A stretch of 64,000 nt of DNA from Vibrio plantisponsor (GTDB taxonomy: Bacteria; Pseudomonadota; Gammaproteobacteria; Enterobacterales; Vibrionaceae): positions 558,001 to 622,000 of the forward strand of contig NZ_JABEQC010000001.1 in assembly GCF_013041605.1 (NCBI RefSeq), written 5' to 3'. Shown here piece after piece: positions 55,758-64,000 of this stretch. How positions within the stretch are numbered: the first letter of the stretch is position 1; each line of letters opens with the position of its first letter. The notes beneath the pieces were generated by a model. The model was not told where the DNA came from. It did not search any database and was given only the letters and a program-made list of their open reading frames with translations. A program made the position numbers and the translations under genes.

Positions 55758-57728
55758 ATGAAAAAACGCACTTTGCTTTGCAGTGCGCTGCTGGCTGCTA
55801 TTGCCGCAAATGGACTGATGTTTAGCCCAACAACTTACGCTGCGACCAGTGCTGATACGGAAACTGGCACTTATCTCGATTTTCGCAAAGAAACGATTTA
55901 CTTTGTTTTTCTAGATCGTTTCAGCGATGGCGATGCAAGCAACAACACGGGCAACAACCCAGCGACTTACGATCCGAATAACTTGAAAAAGTATGTTGGG
56001 GGAGACCTTCGTGGCTTAATTGACAAACTGCCGTATTTAAAATCACTTGGTGTAACCGCGATTTGGATTACTCCGCCAGTGGATAACGCCGATAATATCG
56101 ATGCCAATGGCGGGGCTGGTTATCACGGATACTGGGGACGTGATTTCTTCCGTGTGGATGAGCACTTCGGCACCTTGGATGATTTCAAAGAACTGACCAG
56201 CAAAATGCACAGCGCAGAATACAATATGAAGCTGGTTCTCGACTATGCACCTAACCATTCCAATGGGAACGATGAAAACGAATACGGCGCTTTATATCGT
56301 GATGGGCAATTTATCACGGACTACAACAGCGATGTCGCGGCAGGCACTGACTGGTATCACCACAACGGTGGTGTGACCAACTGGAACGATTGGTATCAAG
56401 TACGCAATTTTAATTTGTTCAACCTCTCTGACTTCAACCAATCGAATACCAATGTGTATCAATACTTGCTTGATGGCTCTAAATTTTGGATCGATGCAGG
56501 GGTAGATGCGATAAGAATTGATGCGATCAAACACATGGATAAGTCGTTTATTCAGCAATGGACGACGGACATCTATGATTACAGTAAGAGCCTTGGTCGT
56601 GATGGCTTTTACTTTTTCGGAGAATGGTTTGGTGCTAGCGCTAACACCACCACGGGTATTGACGGTTACGCGATAGATTACGCTAACACTTCCGGTTCAG
56701 CGCTGCTTGACTTCGGTTTTCGCGATACTTTAGAGCGAGTGTTGGCAAACCGTGTCGGCAATAGTATGAAAACGCTAAATAGCTACTTGGAAACGCGTAA
56801 ATCAGTTTTCACCAGTGACGATTGGCAAGTGGTGTTTATGGATAACCACGATATGGCGCGTATCTCAACTGCGTTGCGTTCTAGTGCCTCCACGTTTGGC
56901 CCTGGTAACAACGAGGCGGGCGGCAACCAGAGTGAAGCGTTTGCCCAGCAGCGGGTTAACTTAGGGCTAGTGGCGACTATGACAGTACGTGGTATCCCAG
57001 CTATTTACTATGGTACCGAACACTATTCGGCAGACTTTACCCAGAACGCTTTTGGTCAAGTAGGCAGTGACCCGTACAATCGTGAGAAAATGCCAAGCTT
57101 TAGCCAAGACACACAAGCGTTTAAGATCATCCAAGCATTGACTTATCTACGCCAAAATAGTCTAGCGATTCAACGCGGTAGCTACACGCAGCGATGGGTT
57201 GATGACGATGTGTTGGTCTATGAGCGCCAAGAAGGAGAGGATGTTGTGACTGTCGCACTTAATCGCGGCTCAGCAACATCAGTTACTGTAGGTAACTTGG
57301 CACTTAGTGATGGCAGCCACACCAGTTTAATTGGTGATGACATTGTAAACGTGAGCGGTGGCGAAGCGACTTTCCATTTGGCCCAAAACCAAGCGGTGGT
57401 GCTGCATGGCAGTGGTGGCGGTAGCGTCGACCCGACATTGAAAACCGTCGCGTTCACATGCTACAACGGCTACACCAATCTTGGTCAAAGTGTTTATGCC
57501 GTTGGCAGTGTTGCACAGTTAGGCGGTTGGGCTCCGGCAGGCGCGGTTAAGCTCGACCCTGCACAGTATCCAACTTGGAGTGCAACCATTGATGTACCAG
57601 CAGCGCAAAACATCGAGTGGAAGTGTCTAAAAAGGGATGAAACCAACCCTGAGTTGAACGTAGTTTGGCAATCAGGGGGTAATAACCAACTTGATAGCAA
57701 CGCTAATGCAACCCAAGGCTCTTTCTAA
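55758..57728 (+). CDS. cgt: Cyclodextrin glucanotransferase with C-terminal CBM20
   Basis: A 656-residue secreted GH13 enzyme. The signal peptide ends near TTYAA (about residue 29). TYLDFRKETIYFVFLDRFSDG and long stretches after it agree closely with the K. oxytoca CGTase as I recall it, and the length is the same (about 655). The catalytic residues are Asp255 (DAIRIDAIKH), Glu289 (FFGEWF) and Asp365 (MDNHD). A CBM20 starch-binding module (about 556-656) follows a glycine linker. It converts starch to cyclodextrins outside the cell. It is the last gene of the plus-strand arm. Confidence 0.93.
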   Translation: MKKRTLLCSALLAAIAANGLMFSPTTYAATSADTETGTYLDFRKETIYFVFLDRFSDGDASNNTGNNPATYDPNNLKKYVGGDLRGLIDKLPYLKSLGVTAIWITPPVDNADNIDANGGAGYHGYWGRDFFRVDEHFGTLDDFKELTSKMHSAEYNMKLVLDYAPNHSNGNDENEYGALYRDGQFITDYNSDVAAGTDWYHHNGGVTNWNDWYQVRNFNLFNLSDFNQSNTNVYQYLLDGSKFWIDAGVDAIRIDAIKHMDKSFIQQWTTDIYDYSKSLGRDGFYFFGEWFGASANTTTGIDGYAIDYANTSGSALLDFGFRDTLERVLANRVGNSMKTLNSYLETRKSVFTSDDWQVVFMDNHDMARISTALRSSASTFGPGNNEAGGNQSEAFAQQRVNLGLVATMTVRGIPAIYYGTEHYSADFTQNAFGQVGSDPYNREKMPSFSQDTQAFKIIQALTYLRQNSLAIQRGSYTQRWVDDDVLVYERQEGEDVVTVALNRGSATSVTVGNLALSDGSHTSLIGDDIVNVSGGEATFHLAQNQAVVLHGSGGGSVDPTLKTVAFTCYNGYTNLGQSVYAVGSVAQLGGWAPAGAVKLDPAQYPTWSATIDVPAAQNIEWKCLKRDETNPELNVVWQSGGNNQLDSNANATQGSF

Positions 57729-57754
57729 TTTTAGTTCGAAGATATGAACTAAAA
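57729..57754 (+). repeat. Hairpin directly after the cgt stop codon
   Basis: TTTTAGTTC and GAACTAAAA form a 9-bp stem overlapping the end of cgt. It lacks a T run and may protect the transcript end. Confidence 0.45.
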
Positions 57755-57780
57755 TTGCGCGAATAGCTGCTGTTAAAACT

Positions 57781-57818
57781 AAACGTCCCCACGGTTTATG
57801 TATCTTGGGGACGTTTTT
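57781..57818 (+). terminator. Rho-independent terminator of the porin-cgt operon
   Basis: AAACGTCCCCA pairs with TGGGGACGTTT around a 14-base loop and runs into TT. Confidence 0.88.
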
Positions 57819-57997
57819 CATTGGATTTATCTAACCCGCTTTTCTAATCAACCATCTTTCCTATCAATTCTTATAGAGCTTTCACCATAGATGCTTGTTT
57901 TGAGGTTGATGACCGACCAATAAACATAAAGTGATCTCAGGACATACTAGAATTACGGTATACAAAAACCGATTTCAGGTTAATTCAAGGATGTATT

Positions 57998-59380
57998 ATG
58001 AATAAGAAATATCGAATTGAGAAAGATAGTATGGGGGAAGTTAACGTTCCTTCTGATGCCCTCTATCAGGCTCAAACACAAAGAGCCATCGATAACTTCA
58101 ACATCAGTGAGCATAAGATGCCTAAAGACTTGATTGTGGCGTTAGCTTATATCAAACAGGCGGCAGCAAAGACAAACGCCAAGTTAGGCACATTAAACAG
58201 CCACGTCGCTGATGCAATAATTAAAGCTGCGCAAAGCGTTATTGATGGTCAGCATCATGACCAGTTTCCGATTGATCTCTTTCAGACTGGTTCAGGCACC
58301 AGTACAAATATGAATGCCAATGAAGTACTGGCGACTCTGGCAAGCCAAATATTGAACGAGAAAGTAAGCCCCAACGACCACGTTAATATGGGGCAAAGCA
58401 GTAATGATGCGATTCCAACTTCCATTCAAGTGAGTGCTGTCATCACATGTGAGAAATTGTTGATTCCGGCACTCACTCATTTAGCTGAAACACTCAGAAG
58501 CAAACAGAACGAACTGGACGGGATTGTTAAAACGGGCAGAACGCATCTAATGGACGCGATGCCAATAACGTTTAGTCAGGAACTAAGTGGCTGGGAAGCA
58601 CAAATACAACATGCTTCGCAGTCAATTATCTCAGCTTTGGAATCGGTAAGAGCACTTGGGCAGGGAGGAACCGCAGTAGGGACGGGTATCAATGCTCATA
58701 CAAGCTTTTCTACAGATTTCTGTCATAACTTAAGTCAGATTAGTGGCTTATCCTTTAACCCAAGTGACAACTTCTATTTTAATTTGAGCTGTCAGGATTC
58801 AATTGTATCTCTATCTGGTCAGTTAAAGACGCTGGCTGTTGCCTTGATGAAAATATCCAATGATTTACGTTGGATGAATTCAGGTCCGCTTGCTGGGCTA
58901 GGTGAAATTGAGCTGGAAGCTTTACAACCGGGATCATCAATCATGCCGGGCAAAGTAAACCCAGTGATCCCCGAAGCCGTAGCAATGGCATCGGCACAGG
59001 TAATAGGCAACGATACAACCATTACAGTTGCCGGTCAGTCAGGCAACTTCCAGCTTAATGTTATGTTGCCCGTCATTGCTTACAACCTGCTTGAATCGAT
59101 ACATTTGCTCACCAATTCATGCATTTCACTGGCAGATAAAGCGATTAAGCCGTTCAAAGTGTGTCAGGAAAATATTGATAAGGCTCTTGCCAAAAATCCA
59201 ATCCTTATTACCGCGTTAAATCCGGTGGTGGGTTATTTGAAAGCAGCCGAAATAGCGAAAAAAGCCTATAAGGAGGGCAGAGCTGTCATTGATGTCGCGG
59301 AAGAAGAAACCGATTTGAGCCGTGAAGAATTAGAGCACTATCTTGATCCTAAAACATTAACGAGTGCCGGTCTTGTATAA
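57998..59380 (+). CDS. fumC: Class II fumarate hydratase
   Basis: A 460-residue fumarase/aspartase superfamily enzyme with TGSGTSTNMNANEV, MGQSSNDAIPTS, KTGRTHLMDAMPI and the GSSIMPGKVNPVIPE loop holding the catalytic serine (Ser313 or Ser314). Length and motifs match FumC rather than aspartase or argininosuccinate lyase. It reversibly hydrates fumarate to malate, without an iron-sulfur cluster. It is monocistronic, with AAGGA before the ATG. Confidence 0.93.
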   Translation: MNKKYRIEKDSMGEVNVPSDALYQAQTQRAIDNFNISEHKMPKDLIVALAYIKQAAAKTNAKLGTLNSHVADAIIKAAQSVIDGQHHDQFPIDLFQTGSGTSTNMNANEVLATLASQILNEKVSPNDHVNMGQSSNDAIPTSIQVSAVITCEKLLIPALTHLAETLRSKQNELDGIVKTGRTHLMDAMPITFSQELSGWEAQIQHASQSIISALESVRALGQGGTAVGTGINAHTSFSTDFCHNLSQISGLSFNPSDNFYFNLSCQDSIVSLSGQLKTLAVALMKISNDLRWMNSGPLAGLGEIELEALQPGSSIMPGKVNPVIPEAVAMASAQVIGNDTTITVAGQSGNFQLNVMLPVIAYNLLESIHLLTNSCISLADKAIKPFKVCQENIDKALAKNPILITALNPVVGYLKAAEIAKKAYKEGRAVIDVAEEETDLSREELEHYLDPKTLTSAGLV

Positions 59381-59480
59381 ACGAAACTGCGGGACAGAAT
59401 AACTGTGCCCGTAGCGTAAAAATAGTTCTCTGAATATTAATAAGCTTTTGAATTCATTGACGGATTTATTAAGGATTCAG

Positions 59481-59714
59481 TTAGTCTCGCAACATAATGT
59501 CGAGCTGATCCACTACCTCTGCCCAGTCGGCATCTTGTTCGATAGCTTGTTTCAAAAAATCCGATTGTGACCTTGTCCAAAAACTCGCTTTATGTATTGG
59601 AGTTGAATCTCGGGTATGCCGGTGGTTCTTCACGAACTCTTTGATTTCTTTAGGTGAATGCCCTAAACCAAGCTGCTTAAATAGCTCCGGCATACCGTGT
59701 TGATATATTTCCAT
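59481..59714 (-). CDS. DUF2789 family protein
   Basis: A 77-residue protein whose LFKQLGLGHSPKEIKEFV start and ASFWTRSQSDFLKQAIEQDADWAEVVDQL end match the DUF2789 family. It is helical, cytosolic and of unknown function. The ATG at 59714 with GAGG upstream is preferred over one five codons upstream. Confidence 0.88.
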   Translation of the reverse strand: MEIYQHGMPELFKQLGLGHSPKEIKEFVKNHRHTRDSTPIHKASFWTRSQSDFLKQAIEQDADWAEVVDQLDIMLRD

Positions 59715-59890
59715 TATCGACCACCTCAATAGCGTTTACTTACCTAAAGTATATACGCTACTCAGAAATTGATACGGCAAGCCAAATGCGAGAGTTTTCT
59801 CTCGTCTACTCAACAGTTCTTAACCTTGACTGCCATTCAGATCTTTTATTTCAATCAGCGAACAATTCACCAGACAAATTGATGCATAAA

Positions 59891-59906
59891 TGTGAAATTT
59901 GTCACG
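59891..59906. promoter_or_regulatory. CRP-cAMP binding site upstream of the amino-acid ABC operon
   Basis: TGTGA-AATTTG-TCACG matches the CRP consensus at nine of ten positions, about 81 bases before the first permease start, a usual distance for CRP activation. It implies glucose control of the operon. Confidence 0.78.
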
Positions 59907-59986
59907 ATAGCGTAAATATTATTTGACGTTGCCATGTAAAGGAATAGAGTGAAATCGATTTCACTTTGCGAATGGATTGCGATTTT

Positions 59987-60652
59987 ATGTTTGATTTGAG
60001 CATCATTTATAAGTACTTGGGTTCGTTTATTGATGGCTTCGAAATCACAGCTTCAGTAAGTGCTTTGTCGATTATTGGTAGTTTCCTTGTTGGGCTAATG
60101 GTTATGTTTGCTTGCGTTAGTAGCAACAAACTGGTCAGCAACATTGGATACGCCTATATCAATTGTTTTCGAAATATCCCGTTTATCGTTCAGGTATTCT
60201 TTATTTTTTACGGACTTCCTGAGTTAGGGATATTTATAGACCCATACACAACCGGAGTCTTAGCTTTATCCATAGCAGTCGGAGCCTATTGTGCTGATGT
60301 GCTAAGAGCTAGCGTATTGCAAGTTGATAATGAAGTAATAGAAGCAGCACAGTCTTTTGGCTTATCAAGAAAGTTAATTTACCAAAAAATAGTTCTTCCT
60401 ATTGCGTTACGAAATTCTATAAGACCATTAGGTTCAATTTTTATAAATTTAATATTGACGACTTCAATATTATCCACAGTTACATTGAATGAACTAACAG
60501 GTGCAGCAAAAATAATAGCGGCAGAGACATTTCGGCCATTCGAAGTCTATTTTTTCTTACTGCTATTTTATTGTGTTTTAACATATATATTGTCATTTTT
60601 GATATCTAGAGTTCACGCAAGATTAAATAGACACTTTGTTACGGAGAACTGA
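59987..60652 (+). CDS. Polar amino-acid-type ABC permease 1
   Basis: A 221-residue HisM/GlnP-family permease with about five membrane segments and the EAA loop EAAQSFGLSRKLIYQKIVLP. The start is uncertain: ATG at 59987 is chosen, with TTG 59966 and ATG 59972 as alternatives in the same frame. It is the first gene of a five- or six-gene operon with a second permease, ATPase, asparaginase-type hydrolase, binding protein and CutC, at 2-94 base spacing. The genes look AT-rich compared with those before. Confidence 0.88.
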   Translation: MFDLSIIYKYLGSFIDGFEITASVSALSIIGSFLVGLMVMFACVSSNKLVSNIGYAYINCFRNIPFIVQVFFIFYGLPELGIFIDPYTTGVLALSIAVGAYCADVLRASVLQVDNEVIEAAQSFGLSRKLIYQKIVLPIALRNSIRPLGSIFINLILTTSILSTVTLNELTGAAKIIAAETFRPFEVYFFLLLFYCVLTYILSFLISRVHARLNRHFVTEN

Positions 60653-60654
60653 TT

Positions 60655-61326
60655 ATGTCTAATAATGGATTTGTGCCATATGATTTGATTGTACTCCTAA
60701 AAGGGATAGGCGTATCCCTAGAAGTTTTTATAATATCAAGTGTTATTGGGGTAATATTGGGTTGTTTGCTTGGATTAGCACGGCATTATAGAGTCACTAT
60801 TATTGGTTCTATATCAACGTTTATTAGTGAGTTTTTAAAAAACTCACCAGTGATTGTGCAGTTATTTTTAATTTACTTTGGCCTTCCTATTTTTCTTGGT
60901 ATTGATATGGATGCGCGACAGGCTGCGACGATCACACTCTCAGGAAATACAGCCGCGTTTATTTCTGTGATTGTAGTGTCAGCACTCGCCTCTATAGATA
61001 AGGGGCAGATTGAAGCCGCTAGAGTGTTTGGCCTTTCAGAATGGAAAATTCTAACCAAAATTGTTACTCCTCAGGCATTGTTGGTAGCAATAGCACCACT
61101 AGTAGGATTGGCTGTTAACCAGCTACAAGTAACGTCATTAATTTCAGTCATTGGAGTTATGGATATTACTAAAGTTGGTCAAATACTAAATCAACGAACA
61201 TGGCAGCCTTTTTTGGTGTGGCCTGTTATTGGAATAACATATTTTATTTTGTCCTGGGTGTTATCTAAAGCTGGGTTACTTCTAGAAAACCGTTTAAAGA
61301 AACATCAAAGTTGGGTCAGCATTTAA
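60655..61326 (+). CDS. Polar amino-acid-type ABC permease 2
   Basis: A 223-residue second permease of the same family, EAA loop EAARVFGLSEWKILTKIVTP. It starts two bases after the first permease. The pair should form the heterodimeric channel. Confidence 0.88.
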   Translation: MSNNGFVPYDLIVLLKGIGVSLEVFIISSVIGVILGCLLGLARHYRVTIIGSISTFISEFLKNSPVIVQLFLIYFGLPIFLGIDMDARQAATITLSGNTAAFISVIVVSALASIDKGQIEAARVFGLSEWKILTKIVTPQALLVAIAPLVGLAVNQLQVTSLISVIGVMDITKVGQILNQRTWQPFLVWPVIGITYFILSWVLSKAGLLLENRLKKHQSWVSI

Positions 61327-61335
61327 GGATAAACA

Positions 61336-62070
61336 ATGATTTCGATTAATAACGTTCAGAAGAGTTTTGGTAATACAGTAATACTTGATGGCGTGTCTCT
61401 AACTATTAATAAAGGTGATGTTGTCTCTATTCTTGGAGCAAGTGGTTCTGGGAAGTCTACACTGATTCGTTGTATTAATGGATTAGAAAGATTAAATGGT
61501 GGAGATATTAAAGTTGGTGAGAATTCTGTAAAAAACAAAGTTGAACTCAATGAAATAAGAAAAAAAGTTTCAACCGTATTTCAACACTTTAATTTATATC
61601 CACACCTTACTGTATTGGACAATATAACTTTAGCGCCGATTGAAGTCTTAGGGTGGGAGAAAAGCAAAGCAATAACCAAAGCTACTGAATTGCTTAATTT
61701 GGTTGGCTTACAGGATAAATCTGATTCTTATCCATCACAATTATCTGGCGGGCAAAAGCAGCGTATTGGAATCTGTCGTGCATTAGCTATGGAGCCTGAA
61801 TGTTTGCTGCTGGATGAAGTAACAAGTGCTCTTGATCCAGAGATGACTTCTGAAGTTCTCGATGTACTGGCTGATCTAGCTAGGAGTGGAACAACTTTGA
61901 TTTTTGTCACCCACGAAATAGCGTTTGCTCGAAAAATATCAAACCGAATTGTTTTCCTCGATGAGGGAAAAGTAAGAGCAGATATGGAGAAAGAGCAATT
62001 TTTCTCAAACGACGGTGGAAGGCAAGATCCCCGTATAAAAAGATTCTTAGACAAAATGGATAGTAAATAA
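61336..62070 (+). CDS. Polar amino-acid-type ABC ATPase (GlnQ-like)
   Basis: A 244-residue ATPase with Walker A GASGSGKST, ABC signature LSGGQKQRIG, Walker B CLLLDEVTSALDP and VTHEIAFARK. The length and motifs are those of GlnQ/HisP. Its last base overlaps the first base of the next gene's ATG, so the hydrolase is translationally coupled to it. Confidence 0.93.
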   Translation: MISINNVQKSFGNTVILDGVSLTINKGDVVSILGASGSGKSTLIRCINGLERLNGGDIKVGENSVKNKVELNEIRKKVSTVFQHFNLYPHLTVLDNITLAPIEVLGWEKSKAITKATELLNLVGLQDKSDSYPSQLSGGQKQRIGICRALAMEPECLLLDEVTSALDPEMTSEVLDVLADLARSGTTLIFVTHEIAFARKISNRIVFLDEGKVRADMEKEQFFSNDGGRQDPRIKRFLDKMDSK

Positions 62071-62984
62071 TGATTGTTCTCTCTAATTCTGAAGCTTGGC
62101 CTGGCATTCAAGATACCGCTGATATGTTGGATCGCGGCGAAAATGGCCTAGACGCAATTATTTACGGCATAGAAAAGGTAGAGGCCGAGCCCAAAGTTCG
62201 TAGCGTAGGTTTTGGTGGTTGGCCAAATCTATTAGGTGACATGGAATTCGACGGTGCAGTCATGGATGGGGACGATCTCAGGACTGGCGCAGTGGGTGCA
62301 GTTAAAGATCACTTCCATGTCACTCGCGTGGCGAGAAAAGTAATGGAAGAACTGAACCATGAAATCCTTGTCGGTGAAGGCGCTACTCGTTTTGCTTATG
62401 AGATGGGTTTTAAATGCAGTTCTCCATTAATGGAGGAATCGAAAGAGGTTTGGTTTAAAAAACTGCAGGAAATCACTAACGAGCAGAATCCAGACATGTC
62501 TACTCGACCTTTAGCAAAGTTAAACACATTAATCACGGACCCAGAAAAAGTTCGAGACACAACGGTTTTCCTTACCAAGGATAAAAACAACAGTATCTAT
62601 TCGGCTACCAGTACATCTGGATGGGCATGGAAATACCCAGGTCGTTTAGGTGACTCTCCTATTGTTGGTGCTGGATTTTACGCCGACAGTCGTTTTGGTG
62701 CAGCGGCATGTACGCATACCGGAGAGATGACTATTCGAGCTAACACTTCTTACTCAATTGTTATGGCAATGAGACTTGGATATTCGTTGCATGAAGCTGT
62801 TGATATGGCTATCGCTGAACTGAAATCGCTTAAAGGAGGATTCTTAGCTGGCGTTGTTATCCACGCAATTGATAAAGATGATAATTATCGAGTGGTCAAT
62901 GTTGGATGCGAAGAAGAGATTAAATACTGGGTATACAAAACAGGAATGGAGCGTCCGCAACTTTGTGTGGCGGAAAAATGTTAA
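62070..62984 (+). CDS. Glycosylasparaginase family (Ntn hydrolase), cytoplasmic
   Basis: A 304-residue Ntn hydrolase resembling N4-(beta-N-acetylglucosaminyl)-L-asparaginase. GFGGWPNLLGDMEFDGAVMDG is followed by the autocleavage site at RDT-TVF, with Thr164 as expected new N-terminal nucleophile. GRLGDSPIVGAGFYAD and CTHTGE match the beta subunit. The usual Gly two residues after the nucleophile (TIG or TVG) is Val here. There is no signal peptide, so it acts on an imported substrate. It cleaves the amide between GlcNAc and Asn, or may be a related isoaspartyl peptidase. It is embedded in an amino-acid ABC operon. Confidence 0.85.
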   Translation: MIVLSNSEAWPGIQDTADMLDRGENGLDAIIYGIEKVEAEPKVRSVGFGGWPNLLGDMEFDGAVMDGDDLRTGAVGAVKDHFHVTRVARKVMEELNHEILVGEGATRFAYEMGFKCSSPLMEESKEVWFKKLQEITNEQNPDMSTRPLAKLNTLITDPEKVRDTTVFLTKDKNNSIYSATSTSGWAWKYPGRLGDSPIVGAGFYADSRFGAAACTHTGEMTIRANTSYSIVMAMRLGYSLHEAVDMAIAELKSLKGGFLAGVVIHAIDKDDNYRVVNVGCEEEIKYWVYKTGMERPQLCVAEKC

Positions 62985-62999
62985 CAATGGAGTAACTAT

Positions 63000-63794
63000 A
63001 TGAAATTCAGAAATATAGCATCTACAATTCTTTGTAGTGTTTTGGCACTTAGCACAGCAAACGCTGTGGCTGGCAAATTGGAAGATATCCAGGAGCGCGG
63101 ATATATCAAAATAGGTGTTTCTTTAGGTGGTGAACCTATCGGGTTTCGCGATCTAAAGAATGAACCTGCTGGATATGATGTGGACTTGGCGTATCGCTTA
63201 GCTGAAAAGTTAGGCGTAGAACCGCGATTCACTGATGTTCATGGGGATGCGCGAGTTTCAATGCTCTTCTCTGATCAATTGGACGCGGTGATCGGTAATA
63301 TGTCTGCCACTTTAGCTCGTGCTAAATCTGTTAACTTTACCATCCCATATAACCGTGCGGGTCTGCGAATTGTTGCTCAAAAAAGATTGAATATTAAGTC
63401 GCTTGAAGATCTCAATGGGAAGAAAGTTGTTGTAGGCCGCGGCTCGACAGGCGAAGCATTTTTGAAGCGTGCGGTACCTGGTGCTGAACTGGTCTACACA
63501 GATAACTTTGCTCCTGATGGAGTATTGTTGTTACGTCAAGGCCGTGTTGACGCAGGTATTGAAGATAGCTCATTGGTTGATTACCTTGCCACGAAAGATG
63601 ACAAGTTAGTAACTCTAGAAGGGCTTTACTCAAACGATCCTATCGCGATTGGTATTCGTAAAGGCGACCCTGAATTTTTACGTTGGATGGACATGTTTGT
63701 CTCTGACTACATTAATTCTGGAGACTATGAAAAAGCTTACCGTAAATGGTGGGGCGAAGATGCAAATGCTCCAACATTAACGGGTTCATGGTAA
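63000..63794 (+). CDS. Periplasmic amino-acid-type binding protein
   Basis: A 264-residue SBP family 3 protein with a signal peptide ending at ANAVA (about residue 24), GYIKIGVSLGGEPIGFRD, AGYDVDLAYRLAEKLGV, QLDAVIGNMSATLARAK and KKVVVGRGSTGEAF. It is the binding component for the two permeases and ATPase upstream and follows the asparaginase gene by 15 bases. A binding protein encoded after the enzyme links the hydrolase to the transported ligand. Confidence 0.9.
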   Translation: MKFRNIASTILCSVLALSTANAVAGKLEDIQERGYIKIGVSLGGEPIGFRDLKNEPAGYDVDLAYRLAEKLGVEPRFTDVHGDARVSMLFSDQLDAVIGNMSATLARAKSVNFTIPYNRAGLRIVAQKRLNIKSLEDLNGKKVVVGRGSTGEAFLKRAVPGAELVYTDNFAPDGVLLLRQGRVDAGIEDSSLVDYLATKDDKLVTLEGLYSNDPIAIGIRKGDPEFLRWMDMFVSDYINSGDYEKAYRKWWGEDANAPTLTGSW

Positions 63795-63812
63795 TCCTTT
63801 AACCCTTTAGAT

Positions 63813-63863
63813 ATTTGCCCCTTCACACAATTCCTCCCCCTTTGTGGGAGGGGCAAATTTTTT
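63813..63863 (+). terminator. Rho-independent terminator or attenuator after the binding-protein gene
   Basis: ATTTGCCCCT pairs with AGGGGCAAAT, extended inward by TCACA/TGTG, and runs into TTTTTT. It lies before the cutC gene and may lower its expression relative to the transporter. Confidence 0.85.
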
Positions 63864-63887
63864 ATATCAACTTAGGATGAGTTAACG

Positions 63888-64000
63888 GTGAACGGAATTA
63901 CGGTAGAAGTTTGTGTTGATAATCTACAGTCTTTAGAAACAGCGATTGATGCTGGTGCTGATAGAATTGAGCTATGTAGCTCCTTATTACTGGGAGGTAT
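63888..64000 (+). CDS. cutC: CutC family protein (3' truncated by window end)
   Basis: Only the first 37 codons are present. They read [32 protein letters not shown], matching the start of the CutC TIM barrel (GADRxELC and the glycine pair). The start codon is GTG at 63888 with AGGATGAG upstream. CutC was first described as a copper-homeostasis protein, but its biochemical role is disputed. It lies at the end of the transporter/glycosylasparaginase operon, separated from it by a terminator-like hairpin. Confidence 0.85.
   Translation, partial: MNGITVEVCVDNLQSLETAIDAGADRIELCSSLLLGG

Noticed and set aside
61728..62111. 127-codon minus-strand open frame
   Set aside because: Antisense to the Walker B half of the GlnQ-like ATPase gene; a coding shadow.
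1..64000. CRISPR arrays, tRNA or rRNA genes, insertion sequences, toxin-antitoxin pairs
   Set aside because: Looked for on both strands; no spaced direct-repeat arrays, cloverleaf-type sequences, transposase motifs or paired small ORFs with toxin signatures were recognised.

Overview
The window reads as a Vibrio chromosome, most likely chromosome 2 (the smaller one). The evidence is a run of genes in an order I recall from V. cholerae chromosome II (a dcuB-type carrier, nadE, an HD-GYP regulator with its kinase, vctPDGC, an AraC gene, a vctA-type receptor and a second ackA), together with several chemoreceptors, c-di-GMP enzymes and moderate GC. I see no rRNA, tRNA, CRISPR array, transposase or integrase.

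Layout. 1-8.2 kb: the 3' part of a GH105 unsaturated glycuronyl hydrolase, an AraC activator, a Cache chemoreceptor, a secreted GH3 enzyme and a MocR regulator. 8.3-10.9 kb: a cyanide-insensitive bd oxidase (cioAB) with a 42-residue third membrane gene. 11-15 kb: an ynjBCD-ynjF operon. 15-20.7 kb: a CSS-EAL phosphodiesterase, a DcuB-type carrier, nadE, a divergent NadD-like adenylyltransferase and a small secreted protein. 20.8-31.7 kb: signalling genes, namely an NIT chemoreceptor, an HD-GYP response regulator convergent with a histidine kinase, a periplasmic binding protein divergent from that kinase, a HopJ-family protein, a Fur-box membrane protein, a third chemoreceptor and a YafJ-type amidotransferase. 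31.8-38.7 kb: catechol siderophore uptake (vctPDGC, AraC regulator, TonB receptor) with Fur-box-like sites.

39-43.5 kb: ackA, followed by a 3.2 kb insert (Rrf2 regulator, 14-TM exporter, methyltransferase). The insert is bounded by two copies of the ackA 3' end plus its terminator. 43.6-44.4 kb: a MerR regulator facing a 19-bp-spacer promoter and a carboxymuconolactone-decarboxylase-like protein.

44.5-57.8 kb: a complete cyclodextrin/maltodextrin locus organised like the cym/cgt locus of Klebsiella oxytoca. A secreted cyclodextrin glucanotransferase makes cyclodextrins. A porin, a binding protein, two permeases and an ATPase import them. A cytoplasmic GH13 enzyme linearises them. A TrmB-type regulator and a degenerate ROK protein end one arm. 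The other arm also carries a second LpxD-like acyltransferase and a small lipoprotein that the transport scheme does not explain. CRP and repeated AACTACTA sites lie in the divergent promoter region.

58-64 kb: class II fumarase, a DUF2789 protein, and an operon that couples a polar amino-acid ABC transporter to a cytoplasmic glycosylasparaginase, with a CutC gene running off the window end. The last operon (possible import and cleavage of glycosylated asparagine), the LpxD paralogue inside the cyclodextrin arm, and the ackA-flanked insert are the parts least explained by standard annotation.
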